A DNA stretch of 64,000 bases from Trebouxia sp. TZW2008 (Eukaryota; Chlorophyta; Trebouxiophyceae; Trebouxiales; Trebouxiaceae). Position 1 is the first letter of the stretch. Each line of letters begins with the position of its first letter. Below the pieces are notes generated by a model. It ran no database searches and was not told where the DNA came from. It saw only the letters and a program-made list of their open reading frames with translations. Where the stretch lies: NCBI GenBank assembly GCA_002118135.1, contig BDIU01000349.1:1-64000 (forward strand), read 5' to 3'. Shown here in pieces: positions 11,989-21,877 of the stretch. The position numbers and the translations under genes are program-made.

Positions 11989-13676
11989 ATGGTAAACTAG
12001 CATGGTTGCACTGCAGGAGAATTTGCTGTTGCCTGCGTTGAAGGTGCTGACTGTTGCGTGCAGGGTCTCCTCGTGTGGCTGCGCAGGTTGAGGAAAACTC
12101 GAGGAGAAGTAAGGGCCCCAGCCCTACACGACGTTTCTGTTCTACCTTTCTGACTGGAATCAAGTTCCTCTGCTTTGGCAGGCTCGTATCCTTGTACTTG
12201 GACTTGATAACGCTGGCAAAACCACAATCCTCAAGAAGCTGTCGGAGGAAGATATCACGACAGTCACACCTACGCAGGTCCTTGCCTTGCCTTCTTTGCA
12301 TAGCTCTGTATTGTGTTCCTTGTCAACTCCCGTCAAGTTTGAGGACTCACAGGGCTTTCACATCAAGTCTTTGAAGCATGAAGGCTTCAAGCTGAACATG
12401 TGGGACATAGGCGGTCAGAGGTCAATCCGCCCTTACTGGTACGCCAACCACGCCACAAGGTCAAGTTTGCATACTGCTGAATGCGTAACATGTTCTGCAC
12501 TTCTTGCAGGCGCAACTACTTTGACCACACAGATGGCTTTGTCTTTGTGATAGACAGCTCAGATCGCAAGCGGATGCAAGAAACAGCTGGTGAGCTGGCG
12601 CAACTTTTGCAGGCATGCTCCACAGCTGATTTTGCTATCTGCCGCACAGCTTGCTGCCTCATTGCTTGCTGCCACACTGCTTGCTGGCGTAAATTGCATA
12701 TGCACGTGCCAGGCTTGCTTGTTTGAGCACGTTGTCCTTTGCCACAGCTGATTTTGCCTGCTGCTGCACACTATCTGCTGGCTTCAAATGCTTATCATGT
12801 ATGCACATGCGAATTGTTTTGTCTGACTTTCAACAGTTGAACATCAGGCGTCCATATCGCGACGCTCAAGACAAGCCTGCCTGGCGAGATAGGACTTGTG
12901 CCACACATACCTAGCAGTATATGCTGGAACATGTAATGATTATTATTATTGTTACATGCAAGGCTTGCTTCGTCAACTACACAACTAAAGCCAACTTTGC
13001 ATGCTCAACAGACTTGAATTGGCCTAGCTGTGCACTGAGGCAACGCTCTTGGCATGTGAACTGATGGATGACTTATTCCCAGGGCAGCTGCTGTCTCATG
13101 ACTCAGACTTGGTCTGGTTCCATTACGCAGGAAGATAAGATGCAAGGCGTGCCTTTGGTAGTTTTGGCCAACAAGCAGGACCTGATCAACGCTTTGCCAG
13201 CTGCTGAGGTCTGTTCATTCTCACATGTGTGAAATCATTCTGTTGCCATGTGCTGAGGTCTGTTCATTCTCATGTGTGAATTCATTCTGTGGCGTGAAAT
13301 GTAGGGCAAGCGCTCTGCACAATATCTGCTAGAACTCAGCAACAGCAGCAAAAGTTGCATCTGCATATAAAAAGATGGTTCATGTGTTTGCATTCATGTG
13401 ATCAACATTGCATGTGAAGTCATGACATCTCTCTTCGACAACCAAGCCTGTGAAGTACTTTCTGTGTCACTGGTCTGTGGTGAAGCCTTTATACTGCAAG
13501 CAAGTCTACGGAGTCTTTACTGGATCCAGCTTGAGTGATTTTGTTGCCTGCAGATTGCAAGCAGCATGTCCCTTCCAACAATCAGGGACAGGCCATGGCA
13601 GATTCAGGGCTGTTGTGCTAAGACTGGAGAAGGTCTAAATCAAGGCATGGAGTGGCTCATCAAGCAGTTACAGTGA
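11989..13676 (+). CDS. ARL3: ARL3-like small GTPase (ARF family)
   Basis: Membrane-traffic GTPase. ARL3 proteins release lipidated cargo from carrier proteins and are best known from cilia. Seven exons: 11989-11991 (only ATG), 12064-12108, 12182-12277, 12353-12438, 12510-12612, 13131-13208 and 13554-13676; 177 aa (human ARL3 is 182). Motifs: P-loop GLDNAGKT (residues 23-30), switch I TPTQGF, switch II WDIGGQ with Gln70, NKQD (125-128) and [13 protein letters not shown] and [10 protein letters not shown] favour ARL3 over ARL2. Two oddities: the first coding exon is just the initiator codon, because an ATG|GTAAAC junction follows it, and the fifth intron uses a GC donor (CAG|GCATGC). A GT alternative (GTGAGC at 12592) breaks the frame. 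Gly2 is present, but ARL2/3 are not usually myristoylated. A duplicated exon end occurs in the sixth intron. Confidence 0.93.
13203..13305 (+). repeat. Short tandem duplication spanning the exon 6/intron 6 boundary of ARL3
   Basis: The segment CTGAGGTCTGTTCATTCTC, which crosses the exon end and its GT donor, is repeated about 51 bp downstream, followed in both copies by similar sequence (CATTCTGT..C/GCGTG). The second donor is therefore a decoy copy. It is the smallest example of the exon-edge duplications in this window. Confidence 0.75.
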
Positions 13677-14054
13677 TGCTGCCTTTTGGCATGCCCAAGA
13701 AGGCCATCACTGGTGCCTCAGCCATATGTCAGGTTTTGAAGGCATTGCAGTGGGCCTGTCATTGTCGAGTCCAGGCGTTTGCGTTTGCTACTTTTGCAGC
13801 ACTTGTGCTGAATGTCGCCCATCATCAGCAAAGCATTGCACTGCTGATATGTCGAGAGACTGACATCGAAACTTTGAAATAGCAAGCGTTCTTAAAGTTC
13901 TTGCATGTGAGCATGCCTTCAGCGCAGGATGCGTCGTCATAACTTTGGTTTGGAAACCATAGTACAGTCTGAGAGCTTGATTCAGAGCATTTGAAAAGGT
14001 TCAACAAAATCAACAGCGAGTGATATACACAAATTGCACACACAAATGCCATCA
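13677..14054. other. Convergent 3' spacer
   Basis: Lies between the stops of the rightward ARL3 gene (13676) and the leftward TPR gene (14055). It should hold both 3' untranslated regions. I see no other feature. Confidence 0.5.
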
Positions 14055-17000
14055 TCAAGTCTTCAAACTACGCAGTGCTGATGATGTGAGATCATAATCT
14101 GACAAAGCTTTCTTGACAAGCATATGATCTGCTCCGAAACCAGCTTGCATGGCCTGCAGTCCCCTCTGCATCTGCTGTATCAAGTCCTGCTGCTGCTTTG
14201 GCGCAAGAACTTTACTATAAGGGTCCATGCCACCTTCAGCCTGGTCTGCTTGTAGCATGCGCCTCAAACCAGAAAGCGCCAAGGCAAATTGTGCCTCCCC
14301 TGTCAGAGGATTCTTGGGCCCTAGCCTTTTGTCAAAGTGGGTGAACGACTGCGAAAGCAGTTTGGTTGCCTCGTCTGGGTTGCCTTTGCAGTCCAGCACA
14401 GTGCCAAGCCTGCACGCAAAAAACTCATCAAGGATCAATCTGAACAGTGGGCACTGAACATGCTGCATGCAGCAAGAATGTGCTGTGCGCCTGAAGTAGC
14501 ACAGGTAACTGAGCCACACAAAAAACCCTTCAGAACATTGCATTCACTGTGCCAAAACAGTCATGTAGTATATGCAATTGTGGATGCGTCCAGCACTGCT
14601 GTGGCATAAGCAAGCATTGATTTGATGGGGGACTGGGTGAGGCAGAAGAAGCTGGGCAGCACCTGTGGCGGCGCAACATGGTTTGGTTTTCGTCATTTTT
14701 GTGCACTGATCTGGCAATGTCCAAGCTGAACTGTGCTAGGGCTTCAGCTTCGTCATACAAACCCCTGCAGTGTTGGGCAAGCCTGAGTGGCCATGAGTAA
14801 GGCAGCTTGGGAGCATCTCTTCTTCTTCGCAAGCTTCTCGCTACACAGCATACGGCAGAGCCCATGCAAGATAGCAAGTGCAAACAGGGTGTACTGTGGC
14901 GTTGGTTTTTGATCACAAAAGCAAAAACAAGGGTTGAACCACTGACACAAAGTAGCATTCAAGCTCTGAAAGGATGCAGTGTGTACACCTCATATGTTGC
15001 AATGCACCAGACTGATACAGCAGCTGTGACAGCTCTCCACTGCTGCTGCAACCACTTTCACAACCAGATCTGGTACAGCAATAGTGACAGGTTTTCTCTG
15101 CTGCTGGACACGAGTCGTTGCACACTCACATTTGCTATCAGAACAGCAGGATCAACTGCAAGGGAAGCACTGTGCATACCTGGTATACTGAAGGGTGGCA
15201 AATTGGTACAGCAGCAATGACAGGTCTTCACTGCCGGGGTCAACGCCGTTGCGCAGCCGAATTTCCTGCCTGAATAACCAAGCTGCCTTGTCCCAGCTCT
15301 CACTGGTTAGCTCCGTATCCACTAAACGGTTGTGTTCCCTTAGGGCTGCTTGAACCAGCAATGGCCCTGCCCCGGCATTGCTGCGCATTGTTCTTAGGCC
15401 CTACAGCAATGTCACAACAAGTGCACAAGCAGCAGTGAAGCAGAAGAGGAAGAGGAGACGGGCCGCGAACAGTAGTCAAGCAGAAGAAGTGGGAGATTGA
15501 GTCTCCTGCAGTGCTATTTGAGCCAGCAACGGCCGTGTTCCAGCATGACCATGCATTGCTTGCAGGCATTACAGGTTCACAGGCAGCAGTGAAGCAGATA
15601 GAGCAGGCTGCCAGCAACAGCCTTGCCCCAGCACTGCTGCGCATGGTCCCGAGGCCCTGCACACGCTCAGGCACTAGCAGCAGTGAAGCAGAAGATGCGT
15701 TGACTTACTACGTAAATTACTGTGTGCAGACATTCTTTGGCCGGAGGTACAAAAGACTCACCTGCAGTAGCATGGGGTCTGCCTGAGCAACAGCTTCCTC
15801 AGAATCAGCCGTCAGCAATGTCATGAGCGCTAAGTAATACTGACTCTCCCCAGCCACTTGAGAGGATTCTCCCAGCGATGACTTCAGGCCCTGATAGCTC
15901 TGACTGATCAGCTGCTGTGCGTCTGTATACTGCCCGAGACCTGAACACAAGACACCATGCAGAGTCAACGGTGAGCGGTGTCATGGGGGTCAGGTAGTAC
16001 TGGATCTCAATAGCTACCTGGGTAGGCATTGAGATCTCAACAAATGAAATGCTGCTCATGCCTGGTCCAACGCTGCTATGACCTTAGGGTGGCCTTATCT
16101 GATGCAGGCAAAGCAAGCAAGGCCACTATAAACAGAAAGCTGGGAGCTGCAGATCAACATTGGACTTAGATACTGCTGCCATTATGAGCATTGTCATTGC
16201 CTATCAGCGGATTGCACTTTGCTAGATAGACCAAGCTGAGCATAGCATGCATATCACACACGACAAAGCAAAAGGGGCAGAGCCATGTCAAAAGCTGCAT
16301 CACTGATTGACACCGTGCTCAAATCAATTACAGCTCTTGTACATCTGTGTGCATGCATTGAGCAGTTGTACCAAGCTTCAAGCAGACACCTAACCTGCAA
16401 CTTGCAAACACATCCAATCAAACAACATTAACATAGCTCAAGCGCTCAGAAAGCCACTCACTGAGTAAGATGGCTCCTAGTCTGAGCTCGCACATACAAA
16501 CAGCCGGATCTCGTTCTTCAAAGTGGTTTTGGATGATTGCCAGACTGCGCCTTGCATGCATTTCAGCCTCTGGTAGTTTCCCTTGCAGAAATTGGAAAAG
16601 CGACAGCTGATCCAGAATCTCTGCCTGCCGGGGATGACTAGAATCTAGACCCATGCCTTGCTCCAGTGCTCCTGCCCCTGCATTACAACATGGATGTAGC
16701 TGTTGAGTGGTGCAGGCCATATAGGTCCATATAAGTTGACTCGGGCTTCAGCACCAGCCCTCAGTTGTGAGTACCAACTTTGGCACATAGATGTAATCCT
16801 GGCTGGCAAAATGCAGGCCTCTGGTAAGGACGGTACATGTTGACATTCAGCAACTGATCACACCATAGCATGCCAAAGCAGCCGTGGTTGCAGCGGCGCT
16901 CCTATGTGATTGTTTGTGATTGTAGCAGCGATGTGTCCATGCTTGAAGGCATCAGTTTGATGTTGGGTCAGCAAAATCGCATGGTTGCGTGTGTGCTTTA

Positions 17001-17989
17001 TGTCAAGGCTAAAATAACAGGAACAGCCTCTTGCCTTCTTGCAGCAGGGATTCTGCCTGAGCCATTTTGCCCTGTTGTAACAGCTTGTACGCTTCCAAAA
17101 TGAGCCGCTCCAATGATTCAGCCAAATGAGCCTCTTCTATTTGCTTCACCCTTTCCTCTTCGTCCACCTCCTCCAGGTTTGCATCTGGATCTGCATCATA
17201 CATGACTGTGACTCAACTCAGTAGTTTTGCCCTATTGACATTGCCTGTACGTCCCCCTGTCAGGTCTCTGGAGTCAAATGGAAAAAACCCAAATGCAGAC
17301 GTTGAATAAAACCAATTGTGTGCAAGTTGAAGTGAAAAACAAGGCAATATACTAGCGCTTGCACAGAGACATGCTCAGACCGCATGCCAAGTTTGATGCA
17401 TTTGCCAGCTGAAAGGTACACATTGCAGCTGTTGAGGCTCATGTCACTGTATGCCGCATGCCTTATGGCTTGTAAGGGGCGCGGCGTTTTCAGCCTTGAG
17501 ATCTCTAACGTAAATAGAAAGTCTGGATGTGCAAAATCAGCATCCTATTGTCACAGTGGATGCATTTTCATCAGAGTGCGATGATGGATGCATCATGTTC
17601 TTGCATTTGTCAAAAGGCTGCATGATGATGTGTAGTCCACCTGCAGCTACTGCTGGTTTCTGCTGCTCTAGAATTGACTCTTGTTCTGCATGACTGCATG
17701 TGTGTGAATGCTGGTGAGGTTCATCTGGCCGCTGGGTAGTTGCTTGAGCATGGCAGGCAGTATGTATGCTGTTTGAAGGCAAGCCACGGGGCAGTGACTG
17801 CACAGACGTCAGCGAAGCTGGCAAAGGAGCGCCGTGTGTTGAAGTCCATCTGGTGTGCGGTGAGTTGCATTGGTCAGAAGCTGTGCCCAACGAGGGAGCA
17901 TGGCTGAGCAAAGCAGCCAAGGAGGACAGATGGGTCGTTGTCAAGCTTCGACAACTGGACACTTCCGTCCGTAGCAATCTGGCCAACAT
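14055..17989 (-). CDS. Tetratricopeptide-repeat protein, probably mitochondrial
   Basis: Helical-repeat scaffold protein; partner unknown. Exons on the minus strand: 17989-17641 (inferred), 17205-17035, 16677-16462, 15940-15762, 15400-15180, 14764-14663 and 14409-14055. Phases join to 530 aa. TPR units are visible as AYKLLQQGKMAQAESLLQ, FLQGKLPEAEMHARRSL, LGQYTDAQQLISQSY, GLYDEAEALAQFSLDIAR and CKGNPDEATKLLSQSF, in the style of kinesin-light-chain-like plant TPR proteins. The inferred first exon starts MLARLLRTEVSSCRSLT, an Arg/Ser/Leu amphipathic N-terminus like a mitochondrial presequence. It joins with a weak donor (CAG|GTGGAC), so the gene may instead begin at ATG 17203 with 413 aa. The intron after 17035 uses a GC donor (AAG|GCAAGA). 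The introns carry ghosts of exons 3 and 4. The particular TPR family is not recognised. Confidence 0.78.
15030..15115 (-). repeat. Two ghost copies of the 3' end of TPR exon (helix A)
   Basis: The true exon ends GSEDLSLLLYQFATLQYTR (to 15180). Downstream on the minus strand, two related peptides can be read: RENLSLLLYQIW (about 15103) and SGELSQLLYQSGALQHMR (about 15042). The latter still ends AG|GTGTAC, so it could act as an alternative helix A exon. Three copies of one exon end lie within 200 bp. Confidence 0.7.
15540..15665 (-). repeat. Two ghost copies of the 5' end of TPR exon 4
   Basis: The true exon starts at 15400 with GLRTMRSNAGAGPLL. At 15660 the minus strand reads GLGTMRSSAGARLLL after a TGCAG acceptor. 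At about 15560 there is a more decayed copy (LQAMHGHAGTRPLL in another frame). Both then lose the reading frame. They lie in the intron just before the functional exon. Confidence 0.75.
15958..16028 (-). repeat. Ghost of TPR exon 3
   Basis: About 65 bp resembles the region of exon 3 that encodes SSQVAGESQYYLALMTLLTA (15815-15880). The ghost reads roughly TQVAIEIQYYLTPMTPLT and then a broken frame. It sits in the intron immediately 5' of exon 3 on the minus strand. Confidence 0.65.
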
Positions 17990-18654
17990 CTGCAGGGACA
18001 ATAGATGTCACTAATCGCGATTTTCAATGACGTCACAGCGTGCATCCCATTCGTTATCAGTTGTATGCGCTTGCAGATCTGCATGCTGCAAAGCATGCCA
18101 ACCTCGGAAAAGCAAATGAAGAGTTAGTCCGAGCGAGGCTTGGTGGGTTGATCGCAACGTGTGTCAAATACAGGGCCAAAGGCCGACGTTTTTCTTTCGG
18201 TTGCGGTCACGCTTCAAGGTTAATCTCGAATTGTTGACTGGTAAGCGTTTTCGCTTGGCGTTTGATGGAAGCGTTTCGGTGGCAAGAACACCGATAGAAT
18301 ATAAGGCAGAAACTTAGACAGAAACCGTCAATTTGAATTTGCAACTGCTACAAAGTGTTTTGGTGCCCACTATACATTATGGTTGTGAGCTTTGGGGCAT
18401 GCACAGCCCTCAGTCTGCTGCTGCAGACGGGGTACGCTCTGACTTGCAATTGGAGGAACATAAGCAGGTGTTCAAATTTATTCGTGGCTGCCTTGATTGT
18501 CTCAATATTTGCAGCACTGACCATTTGCTACTAGTAAGTATTTGGAGGGTCATGTCTTCATTGTGTAGCCAGGGGTGTGTGTGAGCGTGTGCAAAAGGCT
18601 TTTAGACTGTGGTAAAAATGAATTTAAACTTTGACTGTCAAAAAACAGCATGCA
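17990..18654. other. Spacer between TPR gene start and unknown gene end
   Basis: The left part (about 18000-18310) is CpG-rich and is the likely TPR promoter. The right part contains the reverse-transcriptase fragment at 18333-18584. No other exon is recognised. Confidence 0.45.
18333..18584 (+). mobile_element. Fragment of a non-LTR (LINE-type) reverse transcriptase
   Basis: An open frame reads LLQSVLVPTIHYGCELWGM, which matches the pattern LxxxVxPxxxYGxExW found just after the catalytic region in LINE and group-II-like reverse transcriptases. It is followed by a stretch with the spacing of the thumb region. Only about 80 codons remain. The catalytic YxDD box, the endonuclease domain and a poly(A) tail are absent, so this is a dead 3'-part fragment. 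Confidence 0.5.
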
Positions 18655-21149
18655 TTATATAAAGCAACAAATTCTACACGCCCAGCCTGGTACTCTAAGG
18701 TCTGATGCCGATCTAGTCAGCTGGGACTTCAGACCTTCAAGACATTGCTTGATTCTGTTGACCCCAACAAAACGTGTTGCGACAAACGACGGCACAGTGT
18801 CATAGCATACACTACACAAAATGAAACAGAAGTTTCTGCCATTAGGTATCATAACGGGAGCGTCTAGATCTGTCTAGAGAGGCACCCCGTGCCTGCACTA
18901 CACACATGCCAATGGAGCCTCTGTGGCCCCTGCTAAACAAACCCACCATGTCATTGCTTTACATTGTCCGCCTACACAAGCATGAGAGTATCATCACCAG
19001 GATTGCGCCAGCAAGTGACACTGAGCCGTGTGCAGAGATCAATGCCATTGGTTGCCATTTTATATTTGCTTGCACATGCACAACCCAGACTCACGCAAGC
19101 AACGAGGCAGATGATGACTTGGTTGATTCTAGCCCAAGCAAGCAACAAAAGCGCTCTTGCTTGGCTAGCCACGTCATCATGTAAATGACATAGTCTTGGA
19201 AAATCTGAAGACTTCAGAACATGCATTGGCTGAGCATACCTTCGCTTCTTCACATTGTCTGCAATTGAGCTTTCGAACCTAATAGTTTTTGCCATTAGGT
19301 ATCATAACGGGAGCGTCTAGATCTGTCTAAAGAGGCACGCGCCTACACTACACACACGCCGATGGAGCCTCCGTGGCGCCCGCTAAACAAACCCACCATG
19401 TCATTGCTTTACATTGTCCGCCTACACAAGCATCAGTATCATCACCAGGATCGCGCCAGCAAGTGACACTGAGCCGTGTGCAGAGATCAATGCCATTGGT
19501 TGCCATTTGATATTTGCTTGCACATGCACAACCCAGACTCACGCAAGCAACGAGGCAGATGATGACTTGGTTCATCCTAGCCCAAGCAAGCAACAAAAGC
19601 GCTCTTGCTTGGCTAGCCGCGTCATCATGTAAATGACATAGTCTTGACAAATCTGAAGACTTCACAACATGCATTGGCTGAGCATACCTTCGCTTCTTCA
19701 CGTTGTCTGCGATTGAGCTTGCGAAGCTAAAAGCTGCTGACGAGGGAGTTGTGGCATTTGCTTCTTGTTTGAGTCTAGTTCCCTGTAGACAAGCCATTCC
19801 ATGACAGCATGCCCAAGACTCATGCGCATGACACATGACATGCTTGCAGATGTAATGCTTTGCAGTTCTCATTGCATGGCAAAGATGAGATTATGATGTT
19901 GAATCCTGCAATTCAACACTAAACATGAAGCTATTGCACAGCAACCTATAAGTTAAGAGGCATACCCGATATACAGCCTGCACGGCAAGCCTGATCTTAT
20001 ACATGTTTAGCATAGAATGGCCATGTAGCACGCTAGGAGGAATGCTGACGTTAGACCCATGGAGAAACGTTGTCCATGGGACAGCATAACAATATTGCTC
20101 CATTCCCTTTTGGAGGCACTGACTGCCCTTTCCAACAGCTGTGAAGTCCACGGCCTTCTCAATGTGTGAGCCGTCCTTGATGAGTACTGCTACGGAAATG
20201 GACGGGCAGTCATCAGGAGGATTTACCTCATCAATGATTTTGACAAGGAAAGCAAGCTGCAGACATCGTTTAACGGAATAGCGGCGGCTTGCAAGAGCAA
20301 AAGAGAGGCACCTGGGCCGCACACCTACACACAAGTACTCATGGGCATGTCAGAGCTGAAGAAGGGCAGGCCTTGCCAGACTCGTCAGAGGGATCAGAGC
20401 AGCAAACGCTATTGCATGACGTATTTCACTTGAGTTTCTGGCAAGGATAGCCACTCGTTGCCCGCTGCTAACAGCTCCTCCTCGGACTCATGGAAAACTG
20501 CAACCTCCAGAACCACCGTAGGCTTGCCATCAACAGCCAGCTGATCGTCTGGTGCCCATGCAAATCTGGCTCCTTGCTCCGAGAGGGCAATTTGACACGT
20601 GGCGAGGGTCCACCGCTCAATAACAAGTCCATATCTTCATCAACTGGCGCAGCGAGAATGAGTATTATTTGTGATGCCTTGTGGCACCTCCCAAATATGG
20701 TGCATCAATCCTTACCTGCTCGAGCCAGCTGCATAAAGACCTCTCGCGACAGAGCTCCAGATACAATCTCGTGCTGCCAGGTGGGGTCTCGGTCGCAGTA
20801 CACAGACCCTACTGCTGCAGTACAAGAGATTACAAAGACTAGACCACGTGTTTCGCTGTGTGCACAAAGCAGCTCAAAGGCTCTGCTCGTTGTGCTGTAA
20901 GCAAGCTGACAGCACACAGCTTGTGGTGTTCCTCTGCGCCTCGCCTTCGGTAGCATGACCAGCATTTTTGCAGCATCGTCTGCAGCATCGTCTGCAGAAC
21001 AGAGGTGAGTCACGGGAAGCAAGTAGCAACAGCCAAGCGTATCACACCATACCTTCCGGAACGCCTGGTATCAGCAGTGTCCCAGCGAGACTGCCTGCTA
21101 ACAGGTATCTGCGAGCTGATGGATGTTCGTGGAGAACATTGGGTGTCAT
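18655..21149 (-). CDS. Unrecognised multi-exon protein
   Basis: Six probable exons on the minus strand: 21149-21053, 20991-20716, about 20640-20430, 20256-19966, 19782-19688 and 18754-18655. The first two join in phase (MTPNVLHEHPSARRYLLAGS then DDAADDAAKMLVML), and so do the last four (CRICCFI at the end). The third exon reads YGLVIERWTLATCQIALSEQ and then DGKPTVVLEVAVFHESEEEL, clearly coding, but I could not find an acceptor that keeps frame with exon 2, so one exon may be missed or there is a frame error. Exon 4 reads NPPDDCPSISVAVLIKDGSH and SVLHGHSMLNMYKIRLAVQA. I do not recognise a domain. A short in-exon repeat (GACGATGCTGCA twice) gives DDAADDAA. The 5' end may also have another exon, since an acceptor precedes YEGAFDKM. 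Its last intron is expanded by a 453-bp tandem duplication. Confidence 0.55.
18841..19735. repeat. 453-bp tandem duplication inside an intron
   Basis: Two highly similar copies start at 18841 and 19294, both with ATTAGGTATCATAACGGGAG followed by CGTCTAGATCTGTCTA. They run side by side to about 19275 and 19728. The rightmost part of copy 2 is the 3' half of a real exon (ASSIADNVKKRR, ending at 19688). Copy 1 carries the matching ghost (ESSIADNVKKRR at about 19230-19285) with the same AAG|GTATGC donor but no acceptor. The two copies look over 90% alike, so the event is fairly recent. Confidence 0.9.
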
Positions 21150-21877
21150 CTTGTCAAATGCCCCTTCATAGCTGTGCAGTCACCTTCTGCACGGCGTGCA
21201 CGCACTGCCAAGCGCGCTGGTGCAGCATTGACTTTTCTTCACACTGAGTGCTGAATTTGGCTTGAAGAAGAAGAAAAATGAGCCCAATTATTCAACAAAT
21301 CAATTTGGCGGCCTTTCGTTGTGAGATCTCACCGCCTGCTGCATCCTATGGCCACAATGATGTGACAGGAACCTATACACTAGTTGATTGTTTGATTGAG
21401 ATCAGCTTTTATAGCAGGAGGGCCAGGGTCAGCCGCTTGGGGTTTCTGCTGTGGCACCAGTCACTGGGCCATGATGCACAAGAGCTTCAATGTCCTCTTG
21501 TAGTCCCTTCTGGGTAAGTGCATGCTTTGGCAGCTAAAGCATCTGGCTGAGCTTGCAAACAGCAATTTGATACAGCCTGACACCACAATCGTTGTGGTTG
21601 CCTGTCGGACTTGATAGATTTGTTACGAACATAGCTAAGTAGTACTTAACGGTTCGTTTGACACCAAATCAAGTGAAGCTGCATTCACCATTGAAGCCTC
21701 AAGGAATGCCACAGTTTGCCGCGCAACCGAAAGCTTGGCTCAGATATATACGATCAGAAGTTGGCAACAGGACATATGACATTCATGCACACTGCATCAC
21801 ACATAGCTGTTGGTACAAAAATCAAACACTACACTGCCAGGCCATCCTGCTGCTCACTACTATCTGTGTCACCATGA
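21150..21877. other. Spacer between two leftward genes
   Basis: Holds the promoter side of the unrecognised gene (start 21149) and the 3' flank of the Rab GAP gene (stop at 21878). Open frames here have no supporting splice sites or family resemblance. Nothing else is seen. Confidence 0.4.

Noticed and set aside
19348..19872. 174-codon minus-strand open frame across the duplicated intron
   Set aside because: It merely reads through an exon end and the 453-bp repeat. The same text appears in both repeat copies, and phase-correct splicing to 18754 removes it.
20705..21022. CinA-like/nicotinamide-nucleotide amidase domain in the unknown gene
   Set aside because: A weak resemblance around VFVISCTAAVGS was noticed, but the diagnostic GxxRGG/TGxAGPxG-type motifs are absent, so I left the gene unnamed.
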